A stretch of DNA of 64,000 nucleotides from Saprospiraceae bacterium (GTDB lineage Bacteria; Bacteroidota; Bacteroidia; Chitinophagales; Saprospiraceae): NCBI GenBank assembly GCA_022841345.1, contig JALHRR010000008.1:19804-83803 (forward strand), given 5' to 3'. The notes under the pieces are model-generated. The model saw nothing but the letters and a program-made list of their open reading frames with translations, was not told where the DNA came from and made no database searches. A program made the translations under genes and the position numbers. The number at the start of each line of letters is the position of its first letter. Position 1 is the stretch's first letter. Shown here piece by piece: positions 34,914 to 45,000 of the stretch.

Positions 34914-36106
34914 GTTCAGGCGTATGGATAGCAGGCGGTGGGGTGATAAGTGGCATTGGGATGAATTTATCGGAATGCATCACAGCATTCGAAAAAATGC
35001 AGCCTGGAATGCAAGAGATGAAATACCTGGAATCCATACACCGCAAAACATACCCTGTTGCCGAGGTGAAAGCAGGAAATGATTTACTCGCTTCCATCGC
35101 TGCAGAATCTATCTACTGGAGTCGAACAGCATTACTGAGCAAGATTGCTGCCAAAGAAGCATGGCAAAATTCTGGTTTAAGTGAAATTTCAGCATACAAA
35201 GTCGGATTCGTTTCTGCCTCAACAGTGGGAGGTATGGATAGGACTGAGTACTTCATGGAGGAATATCTTCATGATAATTCCAGGGGCAGACTTCGAAATG
35301 CCATTTATCACGATTGTGGAAGCATTACTGATCTGGTCGCAGAATCGCTGGGAATAGAGGACTTTATATCGACCATTTCTACAGCTTGTTCCTCAGGGGC
35401 TAATGCCTTGATGTATGCATCCAGGTTAATTCAAAGTAAGATGTTGGATGTGGTCATTGCAGGAGGTGCCGATTCATTGACAAGATTTACATTGAATGGG
35501 TTCAATGCTCTTATGATTCTGGACCAGGAACCCTGTAAACCCTTTGATGAAAACAGGAAGGGATTGAATCTGGGCGAAGGGGCTGCTTATCTGGTATTAG
35601 TTTCTGACAGACTCGCTGAAAAACTACAACCCTGGTGCAGACTGAGCGGATTTGCAAATGCGAATGATGCTTTCCACCAGACCGCTTCCTCACCGGAAGG
35701 TATAGGTAATTTTATGGCAATGAAGAGAGCGCTGGAAAAAGCAGGCATAAAACCGGAAGATATTGATTACATCAATCTGCACGGTACCGGTACAGCAAAT
35801 AATGATAGTTCAGAAGCGCAGGCAATCCTGAATTTATTTGGCAACACTCCACCACCGCTCAGCTCCACCAAGAGCTTTACCGGACATACCCTGGCAGCCA
35901 GTGGGGCACTGGAGGCAGTCTTTTCCGCATATGCCATAAAGGAAGGTATTATTTTCCCCAATGCCCATTTCGCGACTCCGATGAGTAATTTCGCAATTTC
36001 ACCGGTCACCAGTTTTCTGAAAGGAAAAAATCTGGAGCATGTGATGTCCAATTCATTTGGTTTTGGTGGCAATTGCTCGAGTTTGATTTTTTCGAAGGAT
36101 TATTGA
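34910..36106 (+). CDS. Beta-ketoacyl-ACP synthase, third copy
   Basis: 398 residues. Active-site Cys160 is in STACSSGANALMYA, first His in NLHGTGTANNDSSEA, second in STKSFTGHTLAASGALEA. Complete FabF-type enzyme and the best candidate for the extending partner of the chain-length-factor-like protein at 37452. In other aryl-polyene clusters those two genes are usually neighbours; here an Rpn nuclease lies between them. Confidence 0.92.
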   Translation: MSSGVWIAGGGVISGIGMNLSECITAFEKMQPGMQEMKYLESIHRKTYPVAEVKAGNDLLASIAAESIYWSRTALLSKIAAKEAWQNSGLSEISAYKVGFVSASTVGGMDRTEYFMEEYLHDNSRGRLRNAIYHDCGSITDLVAESLGIEDFISTISTACSSGANALMYASRLIQSKMLDVVIAGGADSLTRFTLNGFNALMILDQEPCKPFDENRKGLNLGEGAAYLVLVSDRLAEKLQPWCRLSGFANANDAFHQTASSPEGIGNFMAMKRALEKAGIKPEDIDYINLHGTGTANNDSSEAQAILNLFGNTPPPLSSTKSFTGHTLAASGALEAVFSAYAIKEGIIFPNAHFATPMSNFAISPVTSFLKGKNLEHVMSNSFGFGGNCSSLIFSKDY

Positions 36107-36126
36107 TTTTTAACTATTTTCGTCTG

Positions 36127-37065
36127 ATGTCAGATGAAGTACATAATATTCACGATGCCTTTAGCAAGGAAGTGTTCTCTAACCCTGATAGAGCTATTGC
36201 CTTTTTTGAGCAATTCTTGCCTCCTTCTCTTTTAAAAGCTATTGATCTGTCTACTCTCAAAGTTTCCAAAGAATCTTACATCCCAAAGTCGCTGAAAGAG
36301 TATTTTTCTGATTTAGTTTTTACAGTGAATCTGAAAAAGGAATCAAAAGCAGTTACCCAACTCGCTTTGCTTTTCGAGCATAAATCTGAACCAGACAAAA
36401 ATGTTTTGTTGCAAGTCGGACATTACATGTTCTCTCATTGGATGACTTGTATCCGGAAGAAAAAACCGGCTTACCCTATCATTCCCATTATCTATTATCA
36501 GGGAAGTAAAAGATGGGAAATACCCGGCATCAAAACTCTGTTTGCAGCATATCCGGACACTATAAAACACTATCTTCCTGATATCCCAAATATCTTTCTT
36601 CCCTTGAAAGATATTCCTGAGGAAAAGATATTAGAAATCCGGGATGCCATAATGGTAACTGCTATTTTGGCCCAAAGAAGTAAAATCCATCCAATCGAAC
36701 TGGCTGAAGAGTTTTTGCAGATTTTATCGCTGTTTCCGCATGATGCAGGAGACAGAAACTTTTTCGAAACGCTCATTGTTTACACCTATAGTGTATCAAA
36801 TATCGCGGATGATCAAATGACAGAAGTGCTTCAGCAATTACCACAACCTATCAAACACAAAGTGATGACAACCTACGAAATGATTAAAAACAAAGGCAAG
36901 CAAGAAGGCAAAATTGAGGGCAAATTAGAAGGCAAAATAGAAGGCAAAATAGAAGTTATTATTCATTCTTTTAAAAATGGGTATCCTATCCCTGAAATAG
37001 CAAAAATCACGAATATGTCCATTGAGGAAGTTCAAATAATTCTCAAGGACAATGGGCTTATCTGA
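36127..37065 (+). CDS. Rpn family PD-(D/E)XK nuclease / putative transposase
   Basis: 312 residues from ATG 36127; the frame is open into the ketosynthase gene (36073) but that part is not family-like. Active site: Asp62 (YFSDLVF), Glu84 and Lys86 (LLFEHKS). A C-terminal run of KGKQEGKIEGKLEGKIEGK leads into a helix pair ending DNGLI. Rpn proteins raise recombination and behave like mobile genes. The gene lies in the pigment operon, 20 bp behind a ketosynthase and in the same direction, so it is probably transcribed with it but unrelated to the pathway. Confidence 0.87.
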   Translation: MSDEVHNIHDAFSKEVFSNPDRAIAFFEQFLPPSLLKAIDLSTLKVSKESYIPKSLKEYFSDLVFTVNLKKESKAVTQLALLFEHKSEPDKNVLLQVGHYMFSHWMTCIRKKKPAYPIIPIIYYQGSKRWEIPGIKTLFAAYPDTIKHYLPDIPNIFLPLKDIPEEKILEIRDAIMVTAILAQRSKIHPIELAEEFLQILSLFPHDAGDRNFFETLIVYTYSVSNIADDQMTEVLQQLPQPIKHKVMTTYEMIKNKGKQEGKIEGKLEGKIEGKIEVIIHSFKNGYPIPEIAKITNMSIEEVQIILKDNGLI

Positions 37066-37096
37066 TTTGATATAAGTCCTGGTTAAAAGCCGTAGC

Positions 37097-37297
37097 ATGA
37101 CAACCAATGAAATGATTATAAATAAGGGAAAAAAAGAAGGGTTTATAGAAGGTATTGAAGAAGGTAAAATTGAAGCCAAAGTAAAAGTTATTATGCATTC
37201 CTTTCAATTTGGCTTACCTGTCGAAATGATTTCCAGAATCACCTGCATGTCAACCAAAGAAGTCCGGAGAATTCTCGCAGAAAAAGGATTGCTTTAA
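37097..37297 (+). pseudogene. Duplicated C-terminal fragment of an Rpn nuclease
   Basis: 66 residues that align end to end with the last ~70 residues of the preceding gene: MTTNEMIINKGKKEG against MTTYEMIKNKGKQEG, then VIMHSFQFGLPVEMISRITCMS against VIIHSFKNGYPIPEIAKITNMS (given as shorter pieces of those helices). No nuclease core. It is a leftover of a second Rpn copy or of a partial tandem duplication. Confidence 0.8.
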
Positions 37298-37451
37298 GTT
37301 TGTACAAACAATACCTCTTACCTTGATATTCAATTCAATTATCATTGTATTTAAATTTTTCCATGTCAATTTTTTAAAAGGATTATTAAGTTCAGTTATA
37401 TCAATGCTTACCTTGTGTCCTAATCAGATTTTTCAAGCATAATCATCAAGT

Positions 37452-38492
37452 GTGTACATACAAGGCATAGGCATCATTTCTCCCTGGTCGGGTCAAGGCT
37501 CTGAGCCATTGATTAAAGAGGATCATTTTGCCATCATAGATCCGGATTACAGCCAATGGATAGACTTGCAGCAAATTCGCCGAATGAGCAGGGTCATTAA
37601 AATGGGAGTAGCAGCCGCCCATATGAGCCTTTCAGAAGCAAATATTGAAGCTCCGGATGCTATCATAACCGGAACCGCATACGGATGCATGGCAGATACC
37701 GGAATATTTTTACAAAAAATGGTGACACAAAAAGAAGAAATGTTGGCCCCTACAGCCTTCATTCAAAGTACACATAATACTCTTGGAGGACAAATTGCAC
37801 TCAAACTAAATTGCCACGGTTATAATAACACTTTTGTCCACGGTAACACTTCTTTTGAGAGCGCCTTACTGGATACACAATTTTATCTGGCAGAAAATCC
37901 CCATTCCAAAGTGCTCACGGGAAGTGCCGATGAAATCACTACTATCAGTCACAACATTCTTACAAGATTAAGAAGGTATAAAAAAAATTCTGTCAATCCT
38001 TCTGAACTCCTGAACACAGCGACTATCGGCAGTATGGGTGGTGAAGGAACTGCTTTTTTCGTTTTTCAAGCTTTGAAAGACAACCGCTCCATTGCCAAAT
38101 TATCCGGTATGGAAATGATTTTTCGCAAGCTTACACCTGAAGAAAGTCTTAACCCAATCCTGGAATTTCTGAAGAAAAATGACATTTTACCTGCAGAACT
38201 GAGCCTTCTTATAACAGGCAAAAATGGAGATATCAGGGATGATTATCAATATGATCTGGCAGAAAATTCGATATTTCAAAATGTTCCTAAAGCTGCTTTT
38301 AAACATCTTTGCGGAGAGTATCCAACTTCTATTGCATTCGGTATGGGCATTGCTTCGAGAGCGATACAAACAGGAAAACTACCCTCAGAGATGTTGTATT
38401 CAGGCCAGCCCCCAAAAGCATTAAACAACATTCTGATCTGGAATGCACATACCAATATGAGACATTCTTTGATACTCCTGCAAAAATGTTGA
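37452..38492 (+). CDS. Chain-length-factor-like ketosynthase without catalytic Cys
   Basis: 346 residues from a GTG at 37452. Ketosynthase fold (GIGIISPWSGQG at the start; ITGTAYGCMADT; LTGSADEI), but the nucleophile position reads VHGNTSFESAL instead of TACSSG, and no HGT or GH-loop His is seen. This is the pattern of the KS-beta/chain-length factor that pairs with an active KS (ApeC beside ApeO in aryl-polyene systems). The likely partner is the ketosynthase at 34910. It overlaps the next gene by 7 bp. Confidence 0.85.
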   Translation: MYIQGIGIISPWSGQGSEPLIKEDHFAIIDPDYSQWIDLQQIRRMSRVIKMGVAAAHMSLSEANIEAPDAIITGTAYGCMADTGIFLQKMVTQKEEMLAPTAFIQSTHNTLGGQIALKLNCHGYNNTFVHGNTSFESALLDTQFYLAENPHSKVLTGSADEITTISHNILTRLRRYKKNSVNPSELLNTATIGSMGGEGTAFFVFQALKDNRSIAKLSGMEMIFRKLTPEESLNPILEFLKKNDILPAELSLLITGKNGDIRDDYQYDLAENSIFQNVPKAAFKHLCGEYPTSIAFGMGIASRAIQTGKLPSEMLYSGQPPKALNNILIWNAHTNMRHSLILLQKC

Positions 38493-39265
38493 AGCATTCT
38501 CTTATATGGAAATTTTGTTTGCTTGCCGGCGGTATCTTGCTCGCTATACGGTTATGGGTTATGCCTGAATTCCCTTTGCTGATCGTTTTACTACCTTTAA
38601 TTTTATACCTGGTTTTAGCTGCATGGGGTTCGATCCGCGTTAAATCCAACTTTTACACTCCTGTAATATGTAAAGGTCCGGAAAACCAAAAATCTGTAGC
38701 GCTCACTTTTGATGATGGTCCATCAGGAATTAACACTCTTGAAGTACTTGAAATACTTCAACAGCACAAAATAAAAGCTGCATTTTTTTGCATTGGTAAG
38801 CATGTGGATGAGCATCCTGAAATTTTACAAAAACTACATGAGCAGGGACATCTGATAGGAAATCACAGCTATTCCCATCATCCGCTTTTTGACTTATTTA
38901 CTTCTAAAAAAGTATTTAAGGACTTAATATTGGCCAATGCAAGTATTGAAAAAGTAATTCGCAAAAAACCATTGCTTTTCAGACCTCCGTATGGAGTGAC
39001 CAATCCTATGCTTTCAGCCGCTTTGCAAGAACTTAAACTGATTTCCATTGGTTGGAGTATAAGATCTTTCGATACTGTCTTAGCCGATAAGGAAAAATTG
39101 CTAAAAAGGGTTACCCGCAAAGTTAAGTCAGGAGACATATTTCTGTTTCATGACAAATGTAAAGTGACTGTTCAAATTTTACCTGCACTGATCGAGTACC
39201 TTATTGCTGAAGGATTCGTCATTGAGAGGGTCGATGATCTGTTAAACATTACCGCTTATGCTTAA
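38486..39265 (+). CDS. Polysaccharide deacetylase (NodB-like), membrane-anchored
   Basis: 259 residues from ATG 38486, overlapping the chain-length factor stop; the frame is open from 38309 but the earlier part is shadow. Two N-terminal hydrophobic segments (8-24, 28-48). NodB domain with TFDDGP (74-79), the metal site HSYSHH (127-132) and RPPYG. It would deacetylate a glycan or another N/O-acetyl group in the periplasm. It could remove an acetyl group from the carrier lipid or glycan that receives the pigment (inference). Overlaps the LolA-like gene by 8 bp. Confidence 0.88.
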   Translation: MLKHSLIWKFCLLAGGILLAIRLWVMPEFPLLIVLLPLILYLVLAAWGSIRVKSNFYTPVICKGPENQKSVALTFDDGPSGINTLEVLEILQQHKIKAAFFCIGKHVDEHPEILQKLHEQGHLIGNHSYSHHPLFDLFTSKKVFKDLILANASIEKVIRKKPLLFRPPYGVTNPMLSAALQELKLISIGWSIRSFDTVLADKEKLLKRVTRKVKSGDIFLFHDKCKVTVQILPALIEYLIAEGFVIERVDDLLNITAYA

Positions 39266-39887
39266 TCTGAAAATATTTCTGTTCCTGCTGTTCTCCCTTC
39301 AACTTTCAGCACAATCTGATTTCAAGCCATTGAAGAACGAAGCTGATTTTACAAAGAGATTCACAGAGGCTTCTGCCAAAATCAATACTATTAAAAGTGA
39401 CTTTATTCAGGAAAAGCATCTCAGTATGCTCGAAGAAAAAATAGTAAGCAAAGGAATTTTCTGGTTCAAAAAAGAACAGAAAGTGCGAATGGAATATTTG
39501 AGTCCAACCAAATACCTGATCGTGATGAATGATAAAACATTCAGGATCAAAGACGCATCAGGAGACAAGAAAATGGCCACCGGAGGCAATAAATTATTTC
39601 AGCAAATCTCTCAAATCACAGCCGATTGCATCAGAGGAAATGTGCTGAATAACAAAGACTTTGAAACAGAAATTATGGAAAATTCAAAGCAGTACAAGAT
39701 AGAAATGAAACCTCTTTCGAAACAAATGAAAACTTATTTCAGCAGCATTCATTTGATGATCAACAAATCTGACCTCGACGTCGCAAGTATCATTATGAAT
39801 GAACCTTCAGGTGATTTCACCAAACTCAGTTTTCAGAATAAGCTATTAAACTCTACCCTATCTGATGAAGTATTTTCTGTTAAGTAG
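39258..39887 (+). CDS. LolA-like outer-membrane lipoprotein carrier protein
   Basis: 209 residues with a short signal peptide (MLNLKIFLFLLFSLQLSAQ). LolA-like open beta-barrel features: INTIKSDFIQEKHLSMLEEKIVS, then GIFWFKKEQKVRMEYLSP and LIVMNDKTFRIKD (each a separate strand group). In aryl-polyene clusters a LolA homologue (ApeF) carries the hydrophobic product across the periplasm, so the same role is likely here. It shares 23 bp with the next gene. Confidence 0.87.
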   Translation: MLNLKIFLFLLFSLQLSAQSDFKPLKNEADFTKRFTEASAKINTIKSDFIQEKHLSMLEEKIVSKGIFWFKKEQKVRMEYLSPTKYLIVMNDKTFRIKDASGDKKMATGGNKLFQQISQITADCIRGNVLNNKDFETEIMENSKQYKIEMKPLSKQMKTYFSSIHLMINKSDLDVASIIMNEPSGDFTKLSFQNKLLNSTLSDEVFSVK

Positions 39888-40491
39888 TTTGGTCCTGCTC
39901 ACATGCTGCCTTCCTGCATGCAAATCGGCTTATTCAGCATTGGAAAAGTCAGATCCTGCTCAATCCTGCGCTTTGAAAGTCAAACCACTTATCCACGAAA
40001 CTATCAAATACAGCACTCAGGTAAATGCCCTTAAATATGAATTTTCAGGAATTCTCCTGTTCAAGCCTATGGCAGACAGCAGTCTGCGCATTGTATTTAC
40101 CAATCAATTCGGCATCAAGTTTTTTGATTTTGGATTCGATAAAAATGGGAATTTTGAAAAGCATTATGTTTTACCTCAGATGGATAAGGACGCTGTGGTC
40201 AATCTATTGAGAAAAGACTTTGAAATGCTGCTGATGATGTATGATCCTGACCAGGCTGAAGTTTTGACGGATGGCACCCAAACTTTCACCACCTTTGCAT
40301 TGAAAAAAGGAAAGGTATATTACGTTACTTCTCCGGATTGCAGCAATATCATCCGGATTGAAAATGGGTCAAAGAGAAAACCAGTGATTCAGATTTTCTT
40401 ATCCGGAGAACAAAATGAAATGCCGGAATCATTTTTGATCGAGCACAAAAATGTGTCATTTACTATTCATTCAAAACGCCTGAATTCATAA
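39865..40491 (+). CDS. Lipoprotein of the pigment cluster
   Basis: 208 residues. Signal with lipobox LPAC (Cys19), so anchored to a membrane. The mature part is beta-rich (IKYSTQVNALKYEFSGILLF; LRIVFTNQFGIKFFDFGFD) and resembles LolB/DUF3261-type lipoproteins by position and look, without clear motif proof. Immediately after the LolA-like gene it would act as outer-membrane receptor of the pigment (inference). Stop overlaps the next start (TAATG). Confidence 0.78.
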   Translation: MKYFLLSSLVLLTCCLPACKSAYSALEKSDPAQSCALKVKPLIHETIKYSTQVNALKYEFSGILLFKPMADSSLRIVFTNQFGIKFFDFGFDKNGNFEKHYVLPQMDKDAVVNLLRKDFEMLLMMYDPDQAEVLTDGTQTFTTFALKKGKVYYVTSPDCSNIIRIENGSKRKPVIQIFLSGEQNEMPESFLIEHKNVSFTIHSKRLNS

Positions 40492-40853
40492 TGCTGGAAG
40501 GAGATTTTTATAAGATTATTAAGCAAATTCAAAATGAAAATGGTAAGACAGGATTCAGCATTCTTTTTAATGCAGACCACAAAATTTTTGAAGGCCACTT
40601 CCCTGGCAAACCAATCGTGCCCGGCGTATGCATGATGCAGATTATTCAGGAATTACTTGAAAAAACAATCGGTAGGAGTCTGCTGATTAGAAAAGCCTCC
40701 AATATCAAATTTCTTCATATCATCGACCCAACAATTCACCTACAGGTCAATGTGAATATTGACTATCAAATTGATAATGGAAATGTGAAAACTTCTGCCA
40801 ATATTGCAGATGAATCACTTACTTTCATGAAATTTGCAGGAGAATTCAGCTGA
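40491..40853 (+). CDS. FabZ-like 3-hydroxyacyl-ACP dehydratase
   Basis: 120 residues, hot-dog fold. The active-site loop GHFPGKPIVPGVCMMQIIQE matches FabZ/ApeI, with His in EGHFPG; the helix IIQELLEKT carries the expected Glu. It is the better-conserved of the two dehydratases in the cluster and the likely catalyst of polyene dehydration. ATG overlaps the preceding stop by one base. Confidence 0.88.
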   Translation: MLEGDFYKIIKQIQNENGKTGFSILFNADHKIFEGHFPGKPIVPGVCMMQIIQELLEKTIGRSLLIRKASNIKFLHIIDPTIHLQVNVNIDYQIDNGNVKTSANIADESLTFMKFAGEFS

Positions 40854-40865
40854 TTTATTCTTATA

Positions 40866-42044
40866 ATGAATACAGAGCAATCATATCATAGCGTATGCTT
40901 ATTGGTTCCTACATACAACAATGCAGGCACCCTCGCTAATGTTCTGAACGGAGCGCTGGCTTATATGAATAATATTATAGTCGTGAATGATGGTTCAACT
41001 GATAACACAGAAGAAATTTTAAAAAAATTCCCAATTGTAAAAGTGTTAAGCTATTCTCCCAATCAGGGAAAAGGAATAGCTCTAAGGAAAGGATTCAAAT
41101 TTGCCGCAGAACAGGGATTTGATTTTGTGATCACGATGGATTCAGATGGACAGCATTTTCCTGATGATATACCTGTGTTTTTGGAAAAAATGAATGAGGA
41201 CCCCAATTCCCTTTACATTGGAGCCCGTAATCTGCACCAGGAAAATATGCCAGGCAAAAGCACATTTGCCAATAAGTTTTCCAACTTTTGGTATTATGTA
41301 GAAACCGGACAAAAACTTCCTGATACCCAATCAGGATTCCGCCTCTATCCTTTACATCTTCTGAAAAACATGCGCTTTTTCAGCACTAAATATGAGTTTG
41401 AAATCGAAGTAATGGTCAGAGCTGCCTGGAAAGGAATTTCTGTGCTGCCTGTGCCCATCAAAGTATATTACTTTCCCGAAGAAACAAGAGTCAGTCATTT
41501 CAGACCATTCAAGGATTTCTCCAGGATCACTGTACTGAATACAGTGCTTGTGTTCACTGCATTGTTGTACATCTATCCCAGAAATTTTTTGCGATTCATA
41601 TTTACAAAGGGGAATCTGCGCCGGGCTATTAAAAAACATCTTTTCAATAAAATGGAAAGTGCCCGACTCAAAGCTTTTTCTATCGGATTCGGAGTATTTA
41701 TGGGGATCGTGCCCATCTGGGGGTTTCAAATGATAGTCGCCATTCCCGCAGCATTGCTGATGAGACTTAATCCTGCTCTGGTGACGGTAGCTGCAAATAT
41801 CAGTATTCCTCCCATTCTTCCAATGATCATTTTTCTCAGCTTCTTTATGGGAAGACTATGGGTTCAGGAAGATGCAACCTGGTTGATTTTCCAAAAAGGT
41901 ATCACACTGGAAGATGTGCAGCTCAATCTGTTTCAATACATCGCGGGAAGCGTTACACTGGCTATTACAGCAGGATGTTTGGCAGGCCTGATTTCTTATT
42001 TTACAGTCTTATATTTGCGCAAGAGTAAACAGGAATCAGTCTGA
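40866..42044 (+). CDS. Glycosyltransferase family 2 fused to DUF2062
   Basis: 392 residues. The N-terminal GT2 domain (~1-230) has PTYNNAGTLANVL, VVNDGSTDNTEEIL, and the metal-binding DxD-type TMDSDGQHFPDDI. The C-terminal ~150 residues are the DUF2062 membrane domain with three hydrophobic stretches. Dolichol-phosphate-mannose-synthase-like. In aryl-polyene clusters such enzymes glycosylate the lipid anchor. It lies 12 bp after the dehydratase. Confidence 0.88.
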   Translation: MNTEQSYHSVCLLVPTYNNAGTLANVLNGALAYMNNIIVVNDGSTDNTEEILKKFPIVKVLSYSPNQGKGIALRKGFKFAAEQGFDFVITMDSDGQHFPDDIPVFLEKMNEDPNSLYIGARNLHQENMPGKSTFANKFSNFWYYVETGQKLPDTQSGFRLYPLHLLKNMRFFSTKYEFEIEVMVRAAWKGISVLPVPIKVYYFPEETRVSHFRPFKDFSRITVLNTVLVFTALLYIYPRNFLRFIFTKGNLRRAIKKHLFNKMESARLKAFSIGFGVFMGIVPIWGFQMIVAIPAALLMRLNPALVTVAANISIPPILPMIIFLSFFMGRLWVQEDATWLIFQKGITLEDVQLNLFQYIAGSVTLAITAGCLAGLISYFTVLYLRKSKQESV

Positions 42045-42066
42045 TTCAACAATCCCGGATTCATTC

Positions 42067-45000
42067 ATGGCAAATCTTTTCCTCAGCATTTATAATTTTT
42101 TTAAAACGCGCAGACTTGCTTTATGGTTGGTGATGCTGGCTTCCTTTGCCATTACCGGATGGATGGCTTCAAGACTGAATCTGCTGGAAGATATTACTCA
42201 TGTTTTACCAGAAGATAAAAAAATCGAACATCTGCAGCAGTTCCTTCAGAACTCAAAATTTTCAGATAAACTGGTCCTGATTATCTCTCAGAAAGATCCG
42301 GTAGAGGATCCGGATCAGTTGATTTCACTAGCAGAAAATCTTACATCTTCACTCGAAGGGAATCGACATATTGCCTCAATAGAAGACAAAGTAGATGAAA
42401 GCCTGATCATGGATCAATTCAGGGCCATCAGAGAACAAATCCCTGTATTCCTTGAAGAAAAGGATTACACTGCTATCGACAGTTTGACATCCGAATCCAA
42501 TATTCGGTCAAAACTACAATCCAATTATAACCTGCTCATCTCCCCTGCCGGTGCAATCATGAAAAATATTGTCATGGAAGATCCACTGGGGATCAGTATG
42601 ATTGGCATCAGCAGATTGCAGGATTTGCAGGTGGATGCACAGTTTGAATTGTATGATGGATATGTGATGTCCAAAGATTTACAAAATCTGCTGTACTTCA
42701 TTCTACCTGTTTACGAACCTGGAGAAACAGGCAAGAATCTCGAATTTCTGAGTGAACTGGACATAACGCTGGACTCTTTAAGGGCTGTATTTCCAGATCA
42801 GGAAATAAGATATTTTGGTACAGCAGCTGTGGCTGCCGGTAATGCCAAGCAACTTCGCCGGGATACATTATTGACTCAGGGAAGCACAGTTCTTATTTTA
42901 GTGGTGCTGATTTTCTTCTTTTTCAGAAAGAAAAGAGCTCCAGTTTTGATTATGTTACCAGTCGTTTTCGGGGCGCTTTTTTCACTTGCAGTCATATATC
43001 TGATCAAAGGAGAAATTTCAGTGATTGCATTGGCTGCAGGATGTGTCGTCCTGGGCATTGCCGTTAATTATTCACTTCATGTATACAACCACTATCGACA
43101 TTCCACTTCCATCAGACAGGTAATAGAGGATCTCGCAATCCCAATGACTGTGGGAAGTATTTCTACGATTGGAGGATTTCTTTGTCTTCAATTTGTTAAA
43201 TCTCCCATGCTGCAGGACATAGGTCTGGTGGCTTGTATCAGTCTTACGGGAGCGGTATTGTTCTCACTGATCATTTTGCCGCATCTTATCACCACAGGCT
43301 CAAAACCTCATATTCCTTCCGGAGAAAATGTAGTGGATATTATTTCTCAAAAAAGGTTGGAAGGTAACAAATGGCTTGTAGGCATAATGGTAATTCTGAC
43401 AATAGTTTTCTTATTCAGCTCCGGCAATGTGCGGTTTGAAAGCGATATGATGAAGCTAAATTATATGGCTCCGCACTTGAAAGAAGCTGAAGAAAAGCTC
43501 AATAGCCTGAATGATTTTACTTCTCAGACTATGTACCTCATCTCTGAGGGAAAGGATCTTGATCAGGCACTTCAGAATAGAGATAAAATAAGCCCAATAC
43601 TTCAAAATCTGATCGATTCAGGAGCAATTCTCAAAATCTCCGGAACAAAAGGACTTTTGATTTCAAGAGAAGAACAATCGCTCAGAATTCAACGCTGGAA
43701 CAATTACTGGACAGAGGAAAAAGTGAATATTGTAATCAATACCTTACGGTTAGAAGGACAAAAATTATCATTCAAACCCGAAGCATTTGAAGGCTTCCGC
43801 AATTTGCTTTATAAAGATTATGAAGTGCTTGCTCCAGACTCAAGTACACTTATTACAAGCAATCTTTTAAGTGATTATGTGAATCAAAAAGATTCGATTA
43901 CTTCGATTACCAGCTTCCTCAGGGTTGATCCTGAGCAAAGAATGAAGGTCTACGATGCGCTGGATGAGTTGCAAAATAATACTGTTTTTGATAAAGCTTA
44001 TACCGTCAACCGCCTGGCAGAAATCATACGGGATGAATTCAATGCTCTTGCCTGGATGACCGGAACATTGGTCTTCCTAGTGCTGCTTATCGCCTATGGC
44101 AGAATCGAACTAGCACTAATCACATTCATTCCCATGCTTTTAAGCTGGATATGGATACTCGGTATCATGGGATTATTTGATATCCCTTTTAATCTGGTCA
44201 ATATCATTCTTTCTACTTTCATATTCGGACTCGGTGATGATTACAGTATTTTTACAATGGATGGCCTTAAGCAGGAATACAAGACAGGCAGTAAGTTCCT
44301 TCCTTCCTTCAAATCATCCATTTTCTTTTCAGCAGTGACTACTATTCTGGGACTGGGAGTTCTGATATTTGCGGAACATCCCTCACTAAGATCAATAGCA
44401 TTGATAGCTATTATTGGGATTTGTAGTGTAGTGCTTACTTCGCAGGTGCTGATTCCATTATTTTTCAAAATTCTTATCACGAACCGCATCCGAAAAGGCA
44501 GGAATCCGGGCACTTTCTTTGGCTGGATGGTCACCTTTATAACATTTGGGTATTTTGCTTTTGGCTCTTTACTATTGACATTGATTGGCATTCTGCTTCT
44601 GAAGATCAATCCATTTTTCAGAAAAAAGAGCAAGTACATTTACCATTGGATTTTGTCAAATTTCACTACATCATTGTTGTATTTGGCCGTCATTGTTAAA
44701 AAAGTTAAGATCAATCCTTCGGGAGAAGATTTTAAAATACCCGCCGTGATAATAGCAAATCATCAATCCTTTCTGGATATACTGATGCTTACTTCTATGC
44801 ACCCAAAAGTCATTTTGCTGACCAATCATTGGGTGTACCATTCTCCCGTATTCGGATATGTGGTGAGAATGGCTGATTATTATCCTGTGATGGAAGGGGC
44901 AGAGGCCAGCGTTGACAAGTTAAGAGATAAGGTCAATGACGGATTTTCCATTGTGATTTTCCCCGAAGGTACCAGGTCCGCAGATGGCAAGCTCAAAAGA

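Noticed and set aside
38309..38485. N-terminal extension of the polysaccharide deacetylase
   Set aside because: The extension is the shifted frame of the chain-length-factor gene; ATG 38486 gives a normal membrane-anchored start.
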